Shown here: piece after piece, positions 5,813-11,677 of the stretch | Layout of the letters: the number at the start of each line of letters is the position of its first letter | Position numbering within the stretch: the stretch's first letter is position 1 | Assembly (NCBI GenBank): GCA_031288675.1 | Contig: JAITQY010000163.1 | Span: forward strand, 1-11,677 | Reading direction: 5' to 3' | Source: Oscillospiraceae bacterium | GTDB lineage: Bacteria; Bacillota; Clostridia; Oscillospirales; Oscillospiraceae | DNA length: 11,677 nt | Notes under the pieces: generated by a model | What the model was told of the DNA's origin: nothing | The model's input: only the letters and a program-made list of their open reading frames with translations | The model's database searches: none | Program-made: the position numbers and the translations under genes

Positions 5813-5839
5813 CCCCGTAGGGGCGAGCACCGCTCATCC
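5813..5839 (+). repeat. GTAGGGGCGAGC hairpin repeat, degenerate (copy 3)
   Basis: CCCC-GTA-GGGG (5813-5823) and GGGCGAGC (5821-5828), ACC, then GCTCATCC in place of GCTCGCCC. Two changes in the right arm leave one mismatch and one G-T pair. Preceded by CTCATC, a variant linker. Confidence 0.8.
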
Positions 5840-5853
5840 GCCGCATATCTCGT

Positions 5854-5888
5854 CTCCTAATTCCTACTACCTAACGCCTACCTCCTGC
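5854..5888 (+). repeat. Heptamer array, NNCCTAN type (block C)
   Basis: Five 7-bp units: CTCCTAA, TTCCTAC, TACCTAA, CGCCTAC, CTCCTGC, preceded by CTCGTC (5849-5854). Near copy of 4756-4790. Confidence 0.87.
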
Positions 5889-5907
5889 ACGGGCATTTCT
5901 CCCATCC

Positions 5908-5928
5908 CAATTTTCAACTTGCAACTCC
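5908..5928 (+). repeat. Heptamer array, CAA type (block C)
   Basis: Three 7-bp units: CAATTTT, CAACTTG, CAACTCC. A diverged copy of the stretch at 4671-4691 in block B. Confidence 0.6.
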
Positions 5929-5942
5929 ATCGTATCTCCCGT

Positions 5943-5978
5943 CCACTCACGACTGTTGACTATCCTGCTACCGACTAA
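5943..5978 (+). repeat. Heptamer array, NNACTNN type (block C, first, degenerate)
   Basis: Units CCACTCA, CGACTGT, TGACTAT, then the diverged CCTGCTA and, after a 1-bp phase shift, CGACTAA. It is the least regular array of the set. Confidence 0.7.
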
Positions 5979-5985
5979 CTCTCGT

Positions 5986-6034
5986 CCACTGTCTACTCAC
6001 GACTGTCGACTAACGACTATTAACTACCTACTAT
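5986..6034 (+). repeat. Heptamer array, NNACTNN type (block C, second)
   Basis: Seven contiguous 7-bp units, the longest array here: CCACTGT, CTACTCA, CGACTGT, CGACTAA, CGACTAT, TAACTAC, CTACTAT. A CTCGTC linker (5981-5986) precedes it. Only TTTT separates it from the start codon at 6039. Confidence 0.88.
6006..6034 (+). promoter_or_regulatory. Possible weak promoter inside the heptamer array
   Basis: TCGACT (6006-6011) and TACTAT (6029-6034) each match 4 of 6 positions of the vegetative boxes at a 17-nt spacing. If used, the transcript would start at about the ATG at 6039, so it would be leaderless. Units of this repeat resemble promoter boxes by composition, so chance is a real alternative. 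Confidence 0.25.
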
Positions 6035-6038
6035 TTTT

Positions 6039-7472
6039 ATGAAAAACATTCAAAAGACTATGTTCCGCGAATATGACGTTCGCGGACGGCTATCGGACGA
6101 CGAGCTCAACCTTGAGAGCGTCTCGGCTATTGCTTCGGCGTTTGCGGTGTTCCTGAACCGCCGCGGTATCGGCAAAATCGTAGTCGGCTATGACAGCCGC
6201 GCCTGCAGCGAGAGCTTTTACGGCGCTGCGATTTCCTCGTTTACCGAATCCGGACTGAACGTTACCGGAATCGGGCTTGCTCTCTCTCCGGTTCTGTATT
6301 TCGCTCAGCATCACCTTAATATCAACGGCGCGATGATGATAACGGCAAGCCACAATCCAGACGGTTGGAGCGGCTTTAAGCTCGCTTATCAAAAGTCCCT
6401 GACGCTCTCTCCTGAGGACATCCAAGAGCTGTACGCTATTACAGTTTCCGGAGAAAAGCTTACGGCGGCAAAACCGGGTTCGGTGCGTTATCAGTCCGTG
6501 CGCGACGCGTATATTGACTATATTTGCAATCATATTCACCTCAACCCTGACCGTAAACTGCGTGTTGTTATTGATGCGGCTAACGGCGGCGCGGGCGTTT
6601 ATGCTTACGAGCTTTTCCAGCGGCTTGGTTGTATGACCTTCCAGCTTAACTGCGATCCAGATACAACCTTCCCCCGTTACTTTCCTAACCCCAGTATCAC
6701 GGAGGCTCAAACACTGCTGAAAAAGACCGTTCTTCATCCTTATATCCGCGCGGATGTCGGACTTAGCTTTGACGGCGACGGTGACAGAATCGGAGTACTC
6801 GACGAAAACGGCGAAAATATTTGGGCTGACAGGCTTATGATGCTTATTGCCAAACCGCTTTTACAAAGACAACCGGGCGCTAAAATCATCTATGATGTTA
6901 AGTCCACTATGGCTTTAGAGGAATATGTGCGCGCTAACGGCGGCGAGCCGATTATGTGGAAAACCGGACACAGCTACCTCAAGCGCAAACTGCGCGAAGA
7001 GGGCGCGACCCTTGCCGGGGAGCGCAGCGGACACCTGTACATCGGCGGTGATTTATATCTCGGCTTTGACGACGGACTGTTTGCAGCCGCCCTGATATTA
7101 CAGGCGCTTAGTAACTCCGGCAAGTCAATTTCACATCTTCTTGCAGAGTTCCCGTCGTACTTTGTCTCAAACGAGATTCAGGCGCCTACCACCGATACCG
7201 AAAAATATAATATCGTCGAATTTGCGAAATCGGAATTATTGCGCCTCTTTCCGAATAACAAATACAGTGAAGTTCACGGTTTCAAAATTTGGTTTGAGGA
7301 CGGCTGGGGCGTTATACGGGCAAGCAGCAATACTCCGGAATTATCTATTGTATTAGAAGCAAAAACCCCGGAAAATCTGCGTAAATATTATGATATTTTC
7401 CGAAGCGTACTTGACCGTAACTCTGCTGTCGAAAAGGTTTGGCACAACGATAATTTTTCAGACTACACTTAA
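6039..7472 (+). CDS. Phosphomannomutase/phosphoglucomutase (alpha-D-phosphohexomutase)
   Basis: It moves phosphate between C6 and C1 of mannose or glucose phosphates, supplying sugar nucleotides for envelope polysaccharides. At 477 aa it has the AlgC/ManB-type layout: MFREYDVRG at the start; the phosphoserine loop MITASHNP (Ser104); the Mg-binding loop FDGDGDR (Asp245, 247, 249); the sugar-binding GERSGH (328-332 region); and the phosphate-binding RASSNTPE (427-434). GlmM is less likely from length and motifs. ManB and AlgC names both fit, so no symbol is given. The ATG at 6039 has no Shine-Dalgarno and abuts a heptamer array. The ATG at 6060 (residue 8, just before FREYD) is an alternative, also with little ribosome binding signal. 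murD follows after 25 nt, so the two are probably co-transcribed. Confidence 0.93.
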   Translation: MKNIQKTMFREYDVRGRLSDDELNLESVSAIASAFAVFLNRRGIGKIVVGYDSRACSESFYGAAISSFTESGLNVTGIGLALSPVLYFAQHHLNINGAMMITASHNPDGWSGFKLAYQKSLTLSPEDIQELYAITVSGEKLTAAKPGSVRYQSVRDAYIDYICNHIHLNPDRKLRVVIDAANGGAGVYAYELFQRLGCMTFQLNCDPDTTFPRYFPNPSITEAQTLLKKTVLHPYIRADVGLSFDGDGDRIGVLDENGENIWADRLMMLIAKPLLQRQPGAKIIYDVKSTMALEEYVRANGGEPIMWKTGHSYLKRKLREEGATLAGERSGHLYIGGDLYLGFDDGLFAAALILQALSNSGKSISHLLAEFPSYFVSNEIQAPTTDTEKYNIVEFAKSELLRLFPNNKYSEVHGFKIWFEDGWGVIRASSNTPELSIVLEAKTPENLRKYYDIFRSVLDRNSAVEKVWHNDNFSDYT

Positions 7473-7497
7473 AAACTGATTATCAATTAGGAGCGAT

Positions 7498-8760
7498 ATG
7501 TTCACCGGGTATTTGCAATCATTAAAATCAAAACGCGTCGCCGTATGCGGGTTAGGAATCAGCAACCGTCCGCTTACAGAAGCTTTGCTTTCCGCCGGAA
7601 TCAACGTAACCGGACGTGACAAAAACGCTGTCGATATATCCGGACTGACGCAAACTGTATTCGGAGCCGGCTACCTTGATAACCTTGACGAGGATGTGGT
7701 ATTCCGCAGTCCTGGAATCCGCCCGGACGCGCTGAAACTCAAACCCGGCGCGGAGCTGACCTCCGAGATGGAGGTTTTCTTTAAGCTTTGCCCATGTCCG
7801 GTTATCGCCGTTACAGGCAGTGACGGCAAGACAACTACCGCTACGCTGATTGCGGAGCTTCTCCGCGCGGAGGGTTATACGGTTCATCTTGGCGGCAATA
7901 TCGGCACGCCGTTACTGACACGCGCGGATACAATTAACCCGAACGATTTCGCCGTAGTCGAGCTTAGCAGCTTTCAGCTGATGACGATGCAAAAATCTCC
8001 CCAAATCGCGGTGATTACCAATATCAGCCCTAACCACCTTGACTGGCATGTAAATTATGATGAATATATTACCGCGAAAGCAAACCTGTTGAAATACCAG
8101 CGCAAAGGCGATATACTTGTACTTAATGAGAGCTTAAAAGAGCTGAAAGATAAGCTCGGTTACGAGGCTTCGCCAGCCGAAATACGCTGGTACCGCGAGG
8201 GCGGCTCTGTTCCTTACAGGCTGGCAAAACTGCGCGGAGAGCATAACCTTTGGAACTTCAACTGCGCAATCACGGCAGTACGGCACTTAATCAGCAACAG
8301 TGCGATAGAGCGCGTCGCCGCCGGGTTTTCAGGGGTTCCGCACCGCCTGGAGGTCGTGCGTGAGCTTAGCGGAATTACATTCGTCAACGACAGTATCGCA
8401 AGCAGCGCGAACCGCACTATCGCGGGGCTTAGAAGCTTTACTGAGCCGGTTATCCTCATTGCGGGCGGCAAAGACAAGGGCGTTCCATATGACGCTATCG
8501 GTACGGTAATCCGGGAGCGCGTTAAGCAGCTGATACTTACCGGTCCGACCTCCGCGCCAATTTCCGCCGCGGTGGAAGCCGCCGGCGGTGGAGTGCCGAT
8601 CGTCATTACAGATGATTTCACCGAAGCCGTAAAAACCGCTTACTCCTCCGCAGAACCGGGCGATATTGTTCTTTTGTCTCCGGCAAGCACAAGTTTCGAC
8701 CGCTGGAAGAACTTTGAGGAACGCGGCAACGCGTTCAGAGATATAGTCGGCAAATTATAA
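7498..8760 (+). CDS. murD: UDP-N-acetylmuramoyl-L-alanine--D-glutamate ligase
   Basis: This cytoplasmic peptidoglycan enzyme adds D-glutamate to UDP-MurNAc-L-Ala using ATP. At 420 aa it is somewhat shorter than many MurD proteins, but all three domains are present. The N-terminal UDP-binding fold has GLGISNRP (18-24 region) and FRSPGI. The ATPase domain has TGSDGKTTT (106-114), the GGNIGTP loop, ELSSFQL (Glu155), NISPNHLDWH (His180) and Lys194 in TAKANL, a candidate for the carbamylated lysine. The C-terminal ligase domain has GVPHRLE, NDSIASS and AGGKDKG, ending in LSPASTSFDRWKNFEERG. The start has TTAGGAG 4 nt upstream, a slightly tight spacing. It lies 25 nt behind the phosphohexomutase gene. 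No other mur or division genes follow, so it is separated from the usual division/cell-wall cluster. Confidence 0.96.
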   Translation: MFTGYLQSLKSKRVAVCGLGISNRPLTEALLSAGINVTGRDKNAVDISGLTQTVFGAGYLDNLDEDVVFRSPGIRPDALKLKPGAELTSEMEVFFKLCPCPVIAVTGSDGKTTTATLIAELLRAEGYTVHLGGNIGTPLLTRADTINPNDFAVVELSSFQLMTMQKSPQIAVITNISPNHLDWHVNYDEYITAKANLLKYQRKGDILVLNESLKELKDKLGYEASPAEIRWYREGGSVPYRLAKLRGEHNLWNFNCAITAVRHLISNSAIERVAAGFSGVPHRLEVVRELSGITFVNDSIASSANRTIAGLRSFTEPVILIAGGKDKGVPYDAIGTVIRERVKQLILTGPTSAPISAAVEAAGGGVPIVITDDFTEAVKTAYSSAEPGDIVLLSPASTSFDRWKNFEERGNAFRDIVGKL

Positions 8761-8770
8761 ACTGCTGAGC

Positions 8771-8786
8771 AGATGTTATAACATCT
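8771..8786. repeat. 16-bp perfect palindrome behind murD
   Basis: AGATGTTATAACATCT, 10 bases after the murD stop. The preceding CTGCTGAGCAG (8762-8772) is a second short inverted repeat. It could be a weak AT-rich terminator (TTCC follows) or an operator. No convincing promoter for the peptidase gene is visible in the remaining bases to 8930. Confidence 0.4.
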
Positions 8787-8930
8787 TTCCGCTGTGGATA
8801 TTATATCACAAACAGGACCGAAAGTCAAGACGTAAAAGTAAATAAATTAAAAATTTTTTCTGTAAACAAAATTGTACATTATGTCATACCGTAAAAACAA
8901 CTGCGGTTTATCAAAGAAAGGCAAGCTAAA

Positions 8931-10628
8931 ATGAAATTCTCACAAATGCCGTATGCGCGTCCGAGCGCGGACGAAGTAATCACAAAACTGACCTCGTTGC
9001 TGGAGCGGTTCAAGTTCGCCGGAACTCTTAAATCCGCGATAGACGTCTATGCGGATATAGACGCGGTAATGTCAAACGTCTCCACGCTTCAAAGCCTGTG
9101 CTATATACGGCATACTCTTAACACGGAAGATAAGTTCTACAGCGCGGAACAAGACTTTTGGGATGAGAACGCGCCTAAATTACAGGGTATTATTCAGGAA
9201 ATCAACCTTGCGCTTTTAGAGACCCCGTACCGCGCGGAGCTTGAGCGCGAATGGGGCAGAGTGATGTTTCTGAATACCGAAATCTCGCTGAAAACGTTTT
9301 CACCGGAAATTATCCCTCTTTTGGAGCAGGAGAATAAGCTCACGACCGAGTACGACAAACTGTTGTCAGGCGCAAAAATAGAATTCGGCGGCAAGACGCT
9401 TACGCTGTCGCAATTATCTCCGTATCACCAAAGCGAAAACCGGGAGGTTCGGCGCGCGTCATATGCCGCGCGCGGCGAGTGGTTTAACGGCAACAAGGCA
9501 CGTCTGGATACTCTGTTTGATGAGCTTACCGTGCTGCGCACGAAGATTGCCAAAACGCTCGGTTACGGCAGCTTCACCGAACTTGGCTATTACCGGATGA
9601 CACGCAACTGCTATACCGCCGAAGACGTCGGCAAGTTCCGCGAGGCGGTGAAAAAGTACATCGTTCCGCTTGCCGCGCGTATCAAAGCGGCTCAGGCGGC
9701 ACGGATAAGTCAGGAGCGTCCGGACGGCAAAATCGCGCTGTTTGACGACCCGTTTGAGTTTCCTGACGGCAACGCTAAACCCACAGGAACTCCGGATGAA
9801 ATCCTTGCGGCTGGAAAAAAGATGTATCACGAACTTAGCCCTGAGACTGCCGAATTTATTGACTTTATGTACGATAACGAACTGTTTGACGTGCTTTCCT
9901 TACCGGGGAAAAGTCCCGGCGGATACTGCATTGATATTCCGGACTATAAATCGGAGTTTATATTCGCGAATTTCAACGGGACGAGCGGAGACGTGGATGT
10001 ACTAACGCACGAAGCCGGACACGCGTTCGCGGGATATATATCGCGTGATGTATTCCCGTCCGATTTGCGGCAGTATACGAACGAGACTGCCGAAACGCAC
10101 TCTATGAGTATGGAGTTTTTCACTCACCCGTGGATGGAACTGTACTTCGGCGGCGCGGCGAAAAAGTACCGGTATTCGCACCTGACGGATATGGTCACGT
10201 TTATTCCTTACGGCGTTATGGTCGACGAATTCCAGCATATCATCTACGAGCGTCCGGAGCTTACGCCGGAACAGCGGTGCGAAGTCTGGCGTAAACTTGA
10301 GGCGGAATACCGCCCGTGGCTCGACGCTTCGGAAACTCCGTTTTACTGTGACGGGCGGAGGTGGCAGGCTCAGGCACATATTTACGAAAGTCCGTTCTAC
10401 TATATCGACTATTGCCTTGCCGAGACAATGGCTCTGTCATTCTGGGCAGAGGACGAGCGTAACCATACGGACGCATGGGCAAAGTACCGGAGGTTCGTCG
10501 GATTTGCAGGGACTAAGACGTTTACGGAGCTTATAGCGGACTCCGGGATGGGCAGTCCGTTTGATGAGTCTACACTGAAAACTATCGCCGAAACGGCAGT
10601 TGCGTGGCTTGCCGGTAACGAAGTGTAA
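8931..10628 (+). CDS. M3-family zinc oligoendopeptidase
   Basis: It is a cytoplasmic metallopeptidase that cleaves short peptides, probably for amino-acid recycling. At 565 aa it has the mostly helical N-terminal region of the M3B group and a catalytic domain containing LTHEAGHAFAGY (His360, Glu361, His364: HExxH). It is followed by ETAETHSMSME, where Glu388 is the likely third zinc ligand. C-terminal motifs such as ESPFYYIDYCLAE are also typical. The length and sequence fit the M3 oligoendopeptidase branch that is distinct from PepF proper, so no symbol is given. No signal peptide is seen. The start has AGAAAGG 9 nt upstream. hisC follows after 12 nt with its own AGGAG, so the two are very likely one transcript. 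The link to histidine synthesis is not functionally obvious. Confidence 0.93.
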   Translation: MKFSQMPYARPSADEVITKLTSLLERFKFAGTLKSAIDVYADIDAVMSNVSTLQSLCYIRHTLNTEDKFYSAEQDFWDENAPKLQGIIQEINLALLETPYRAELEREWGRVMFLNTEISLKTFSPEIIPLLEQENKLTTEYDKLLSGAKIEFGGKTLTLSQLSPYHQSENREVRRASYAARGEWFNGNKARLDTLFDELTVLRTKIAKTLGYGSFTELGYYRMTRNCYTAEDVGKFREAVKKYIVPLAARIKAAQAARISQERPDGKIALFDDPFEFPDGNAKPTGTPDEILAAGKKMYHELSPETAEFIDFMYDNELFDVLSLPGKSPGGYCIDIPDYKSEFIFANFNGTSGDVDVLTHEAGHAFAGYISRDVFPSDLRQYTNETAETHSMSMEFFTHPWMELYFGGAAKKYRYSHLTDMVTFIPYGVMVDEFQHIIYERPELTPEQRCEVWRKLEAEYRPWLDASETPFYCDGRRWQAQAHIYESPFYYIDYCLAETMALSFWAEDERNHTDAWAKYRRFVGFAGTKTFTELIADSGMGSPFDESTLKTIAETAVAWLAGNEV

Positions 10629-10640
10629 AGGAGAATTTAC

Positions 10641-11677
10641 TTGACGGTTTCCAAAGAGTTTTGGTCGGAGCGGATACTTGGGCAAAAGCCCTATACCGCG
10701 GGCGAACAGCCGAAAAATCCGAACCTTATAAAGCTGAATACAAACGAAAATCCTTATGCTCCTGCGGCAGGTGACGAATTACTTCGGCTGTACCCCGACC
10801 CCGGCGCTTCAGGGCTTTGCGCGGCAATAGCGGAGGTCTGCGGAGTTTCTCCGGAACGCGTGTTTGCCGGAAACGGCAGTGACGAAGTCCTTGCGTTCGC
10901 GTTTCTTGCGTTTTTCAGCGGCAGGAAACTTTACGCGCCGGATATTACATACAGTTTTTATCCGGTGTGGGCAAACTTCTTCGGCGCGGAATACCATACG
11001 ATTCCCCTGACTGCGGAGTTTGAGCTTTGCGCGGAGGACTACCTGAATCTTGACGGAGCGATTATTTTCGCCAATCCGAACGCGCCGACAGGCAAGCTGC
11101 TTCCGTTACAGGAGGTTGAGCGCATTATAATCGCCAATCCGAGCCGCGTTATCATCGTTGACGAGGCATATATTGACTTTGCGCCGGCTGGAAATTCCGC
11201 CGTGCCGCTTGTTGAAAAATACCCTAATCTGCTTGTCGTGCAAACGGCGTCGAAGGCGTATTCGCTCGCGGGACTTAGGGTAGGCTGGGCAATCGGTAAC
11301 GAGAACCTTATCGCTGCGCTTAACGTCGTCAAGAATTGCATTAACAGCTATACGGTAGACAGCAACGCTCAGGCAACCGCGTCTGAGGTCATACGCAACC
11401 GGGAGGCTTTCCGGCGCAACGCGGCGCAAATAGCCGCCTCACGGGATTGGACTACGGCGGAACTGCGCAGACTTGGATTTACAGTGCCTGAAAGCAGCGC
11501 GAATTTTGTGTTCGCCAAACCGCCCGCTCCAATACACGGCGAGATGGGCAAAAGCGCAAGCGAACTTCTTCAGCTTCTGCGTGACCGCAATATACTCGTC
11601 AGGTACTTTAATCTGCCGCGTATTGACGAGTATCTGCGTATTTCAATCGGGACGCCTGAACAAATGAAAATTCTTAT
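10641..11677 (+). CDS. hisC: Histidinol-phosphate aminotransferase (3' end beyond window)
   Basis: This PLP enzyme converts imidazole-acetol phosphate to histidinol phosphate in histidine synthesis. The frame starts at a TTG, supported by AGGAG 7 nt upstream (10629-10633), and is open to the window's end (345 residues, probably about 10 short of complete). Motifs: KLNTNENPYAP (31-41), GNGSDEVL (78-84), FANPNAPTG (143-151), DEAYIDF (174-180, Asp binding the PLP ring nitrogen), ASKAYSLAGLRVGW (Lys205, the PLP lysine) and RYFNLPRIDEYLRISIG near the end. The residue before the lysine motif is Ala where Phe (FSK) is more usual. A related class I/II aminotransferase such as CobD-like is possible, but the C-terminal Arg motif and N-terminal signature favour HisC. 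No other his gene is in the window. Confidence 0.92.
   Translation, partial: MTVSKEFWSERILGQKPYTAGEQPKNPNLIKLNTNENPYAPAAGDELLRLYPDPGASGLCAAIAEVCGVSPERVFAGNGSDEVLAFAFLAFFSGRKLYAPDITYSFYPVWANFFGAEYHTIPLTAEFELCAEDYLNLDGAIIFANPNAPTGKLLPLQEVERIIIANPSRVIIVDEAYIDFAPAGNSAVPLVEKYPNLLVVQTASKAYSLAGLRVGWAIGNENLIAALNVVKNCINSYTVDSNAQATASEVIRNREAFRRNAAQIAASRDWTTAELRRLGFTVPESSANFVFAKPPAPIHGEMGKSASELLQLLRDRNILVRYFNLPRIDEYLRISIGTPEQMKIL

Larger units (their letters stand above)
5730..6038. other. Gene-free interval made almost wholly of repeats (block C)
   Basis: No gene is visible. In order: a GGGCGGGC hairpin, a degenerate GTAGGGGCGAGC hairpin, an NNCCTAN array, a CAA-type array and two NNACTNN arrays. The last array ends 4 bases before the ATG at 6039. 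There is no AT-rich promoter tract like those at 1000 or 4830, and no Shine-Dalgarno. Confidence 0.75.

Noticed and set aside
6090..6737. 215-codon open frame antisense to the phosphohexomutase gene
   Set aside because: The sense strand encodes a fully motif-supported enzyme; long antisense frames are a by-product of its codon use, and no ribosome binding site or family is seen.
8787..8930. Promoter for the M3 peptidase gene
   Set aside because: AT-rich with TATTAT and TACATT candidates, but no -35 box at suitable spacing; not called.

Overview
The window reads as chromosomal housekeeping DNA from a Gram-positive bacterium, most likely a member of the Clostridia (an Oscillospirales-like lineage). 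The reasons are the Shine-Dalgarno sites (AGGAG, GGAGG, AGGGGA), vegetative TTGACA/TATAAT-type promoters with 17-nt spacers, a TTG start on hisC, a lipobox lipoprotein, an SGNH hydrolase next to a DUF4358-like gene, and a MurD of the type common in Firmicutes. Base composition is moderate and similar across the window. I see no phage, transposase, CRISPR, tRNA or rRNA.

Layout. 3-803: C-terminal part of a cation diffusion facilitator. 1100-2484: a promoter-led pair, an SGNH-hydrolase lipoprotein and an overlapping membrane-anchored DUF4358-like protein. 2485-2808: gene-free, with a 34-bp perfect palindrome, a near-consensus promoter with no obvious gene, and repeat block A. 2809-3487: two small unrecognised genes on the minus strand. 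3608-4558: aldose 1-epimerase. 4559-4895: repeat block B and a promoter. 4896-5729: a classical short-chain dehydrogenase. 5730-6038: repeat block C. 6039-8760: phosphomannomutase/phosphoglucomutase and murD, 25 nt apart. 8931-11677: an M3-family oligoendopeptidase and hisC (3' end cut by the window), 12 nt apart.

The genes are mostly ordinary metabolism: hexose anomer and hexose-phosphate interconversion (galM, PMM/PGM), peptidoglycan precursor synthesis (murD), peptide breakdown and histidine synthesis. PMM/PGM with murD makes sense as a cell-envelope precursor unit. The SGNH lipoprotein and its partner probably act on the outer face of the membrane.

The most unusual content is intergenic. 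Three gaps (blocks A, B, C) are mosaics of the same few modules in different orders, all in one orientation. One module is a GTAGGGGCGAGC hairpin. The other three are short arrays with an exact 7-bp period but different unit sequences (NNACTNN, NNCCTAN and a TGCAA/CAA type). Most modules are preceded by the hexamer CTCGTC. In block C the last heptamer array stops 4 nt before the start codon of the phosphomannomutase gene, which has no visible ribosome binding site.
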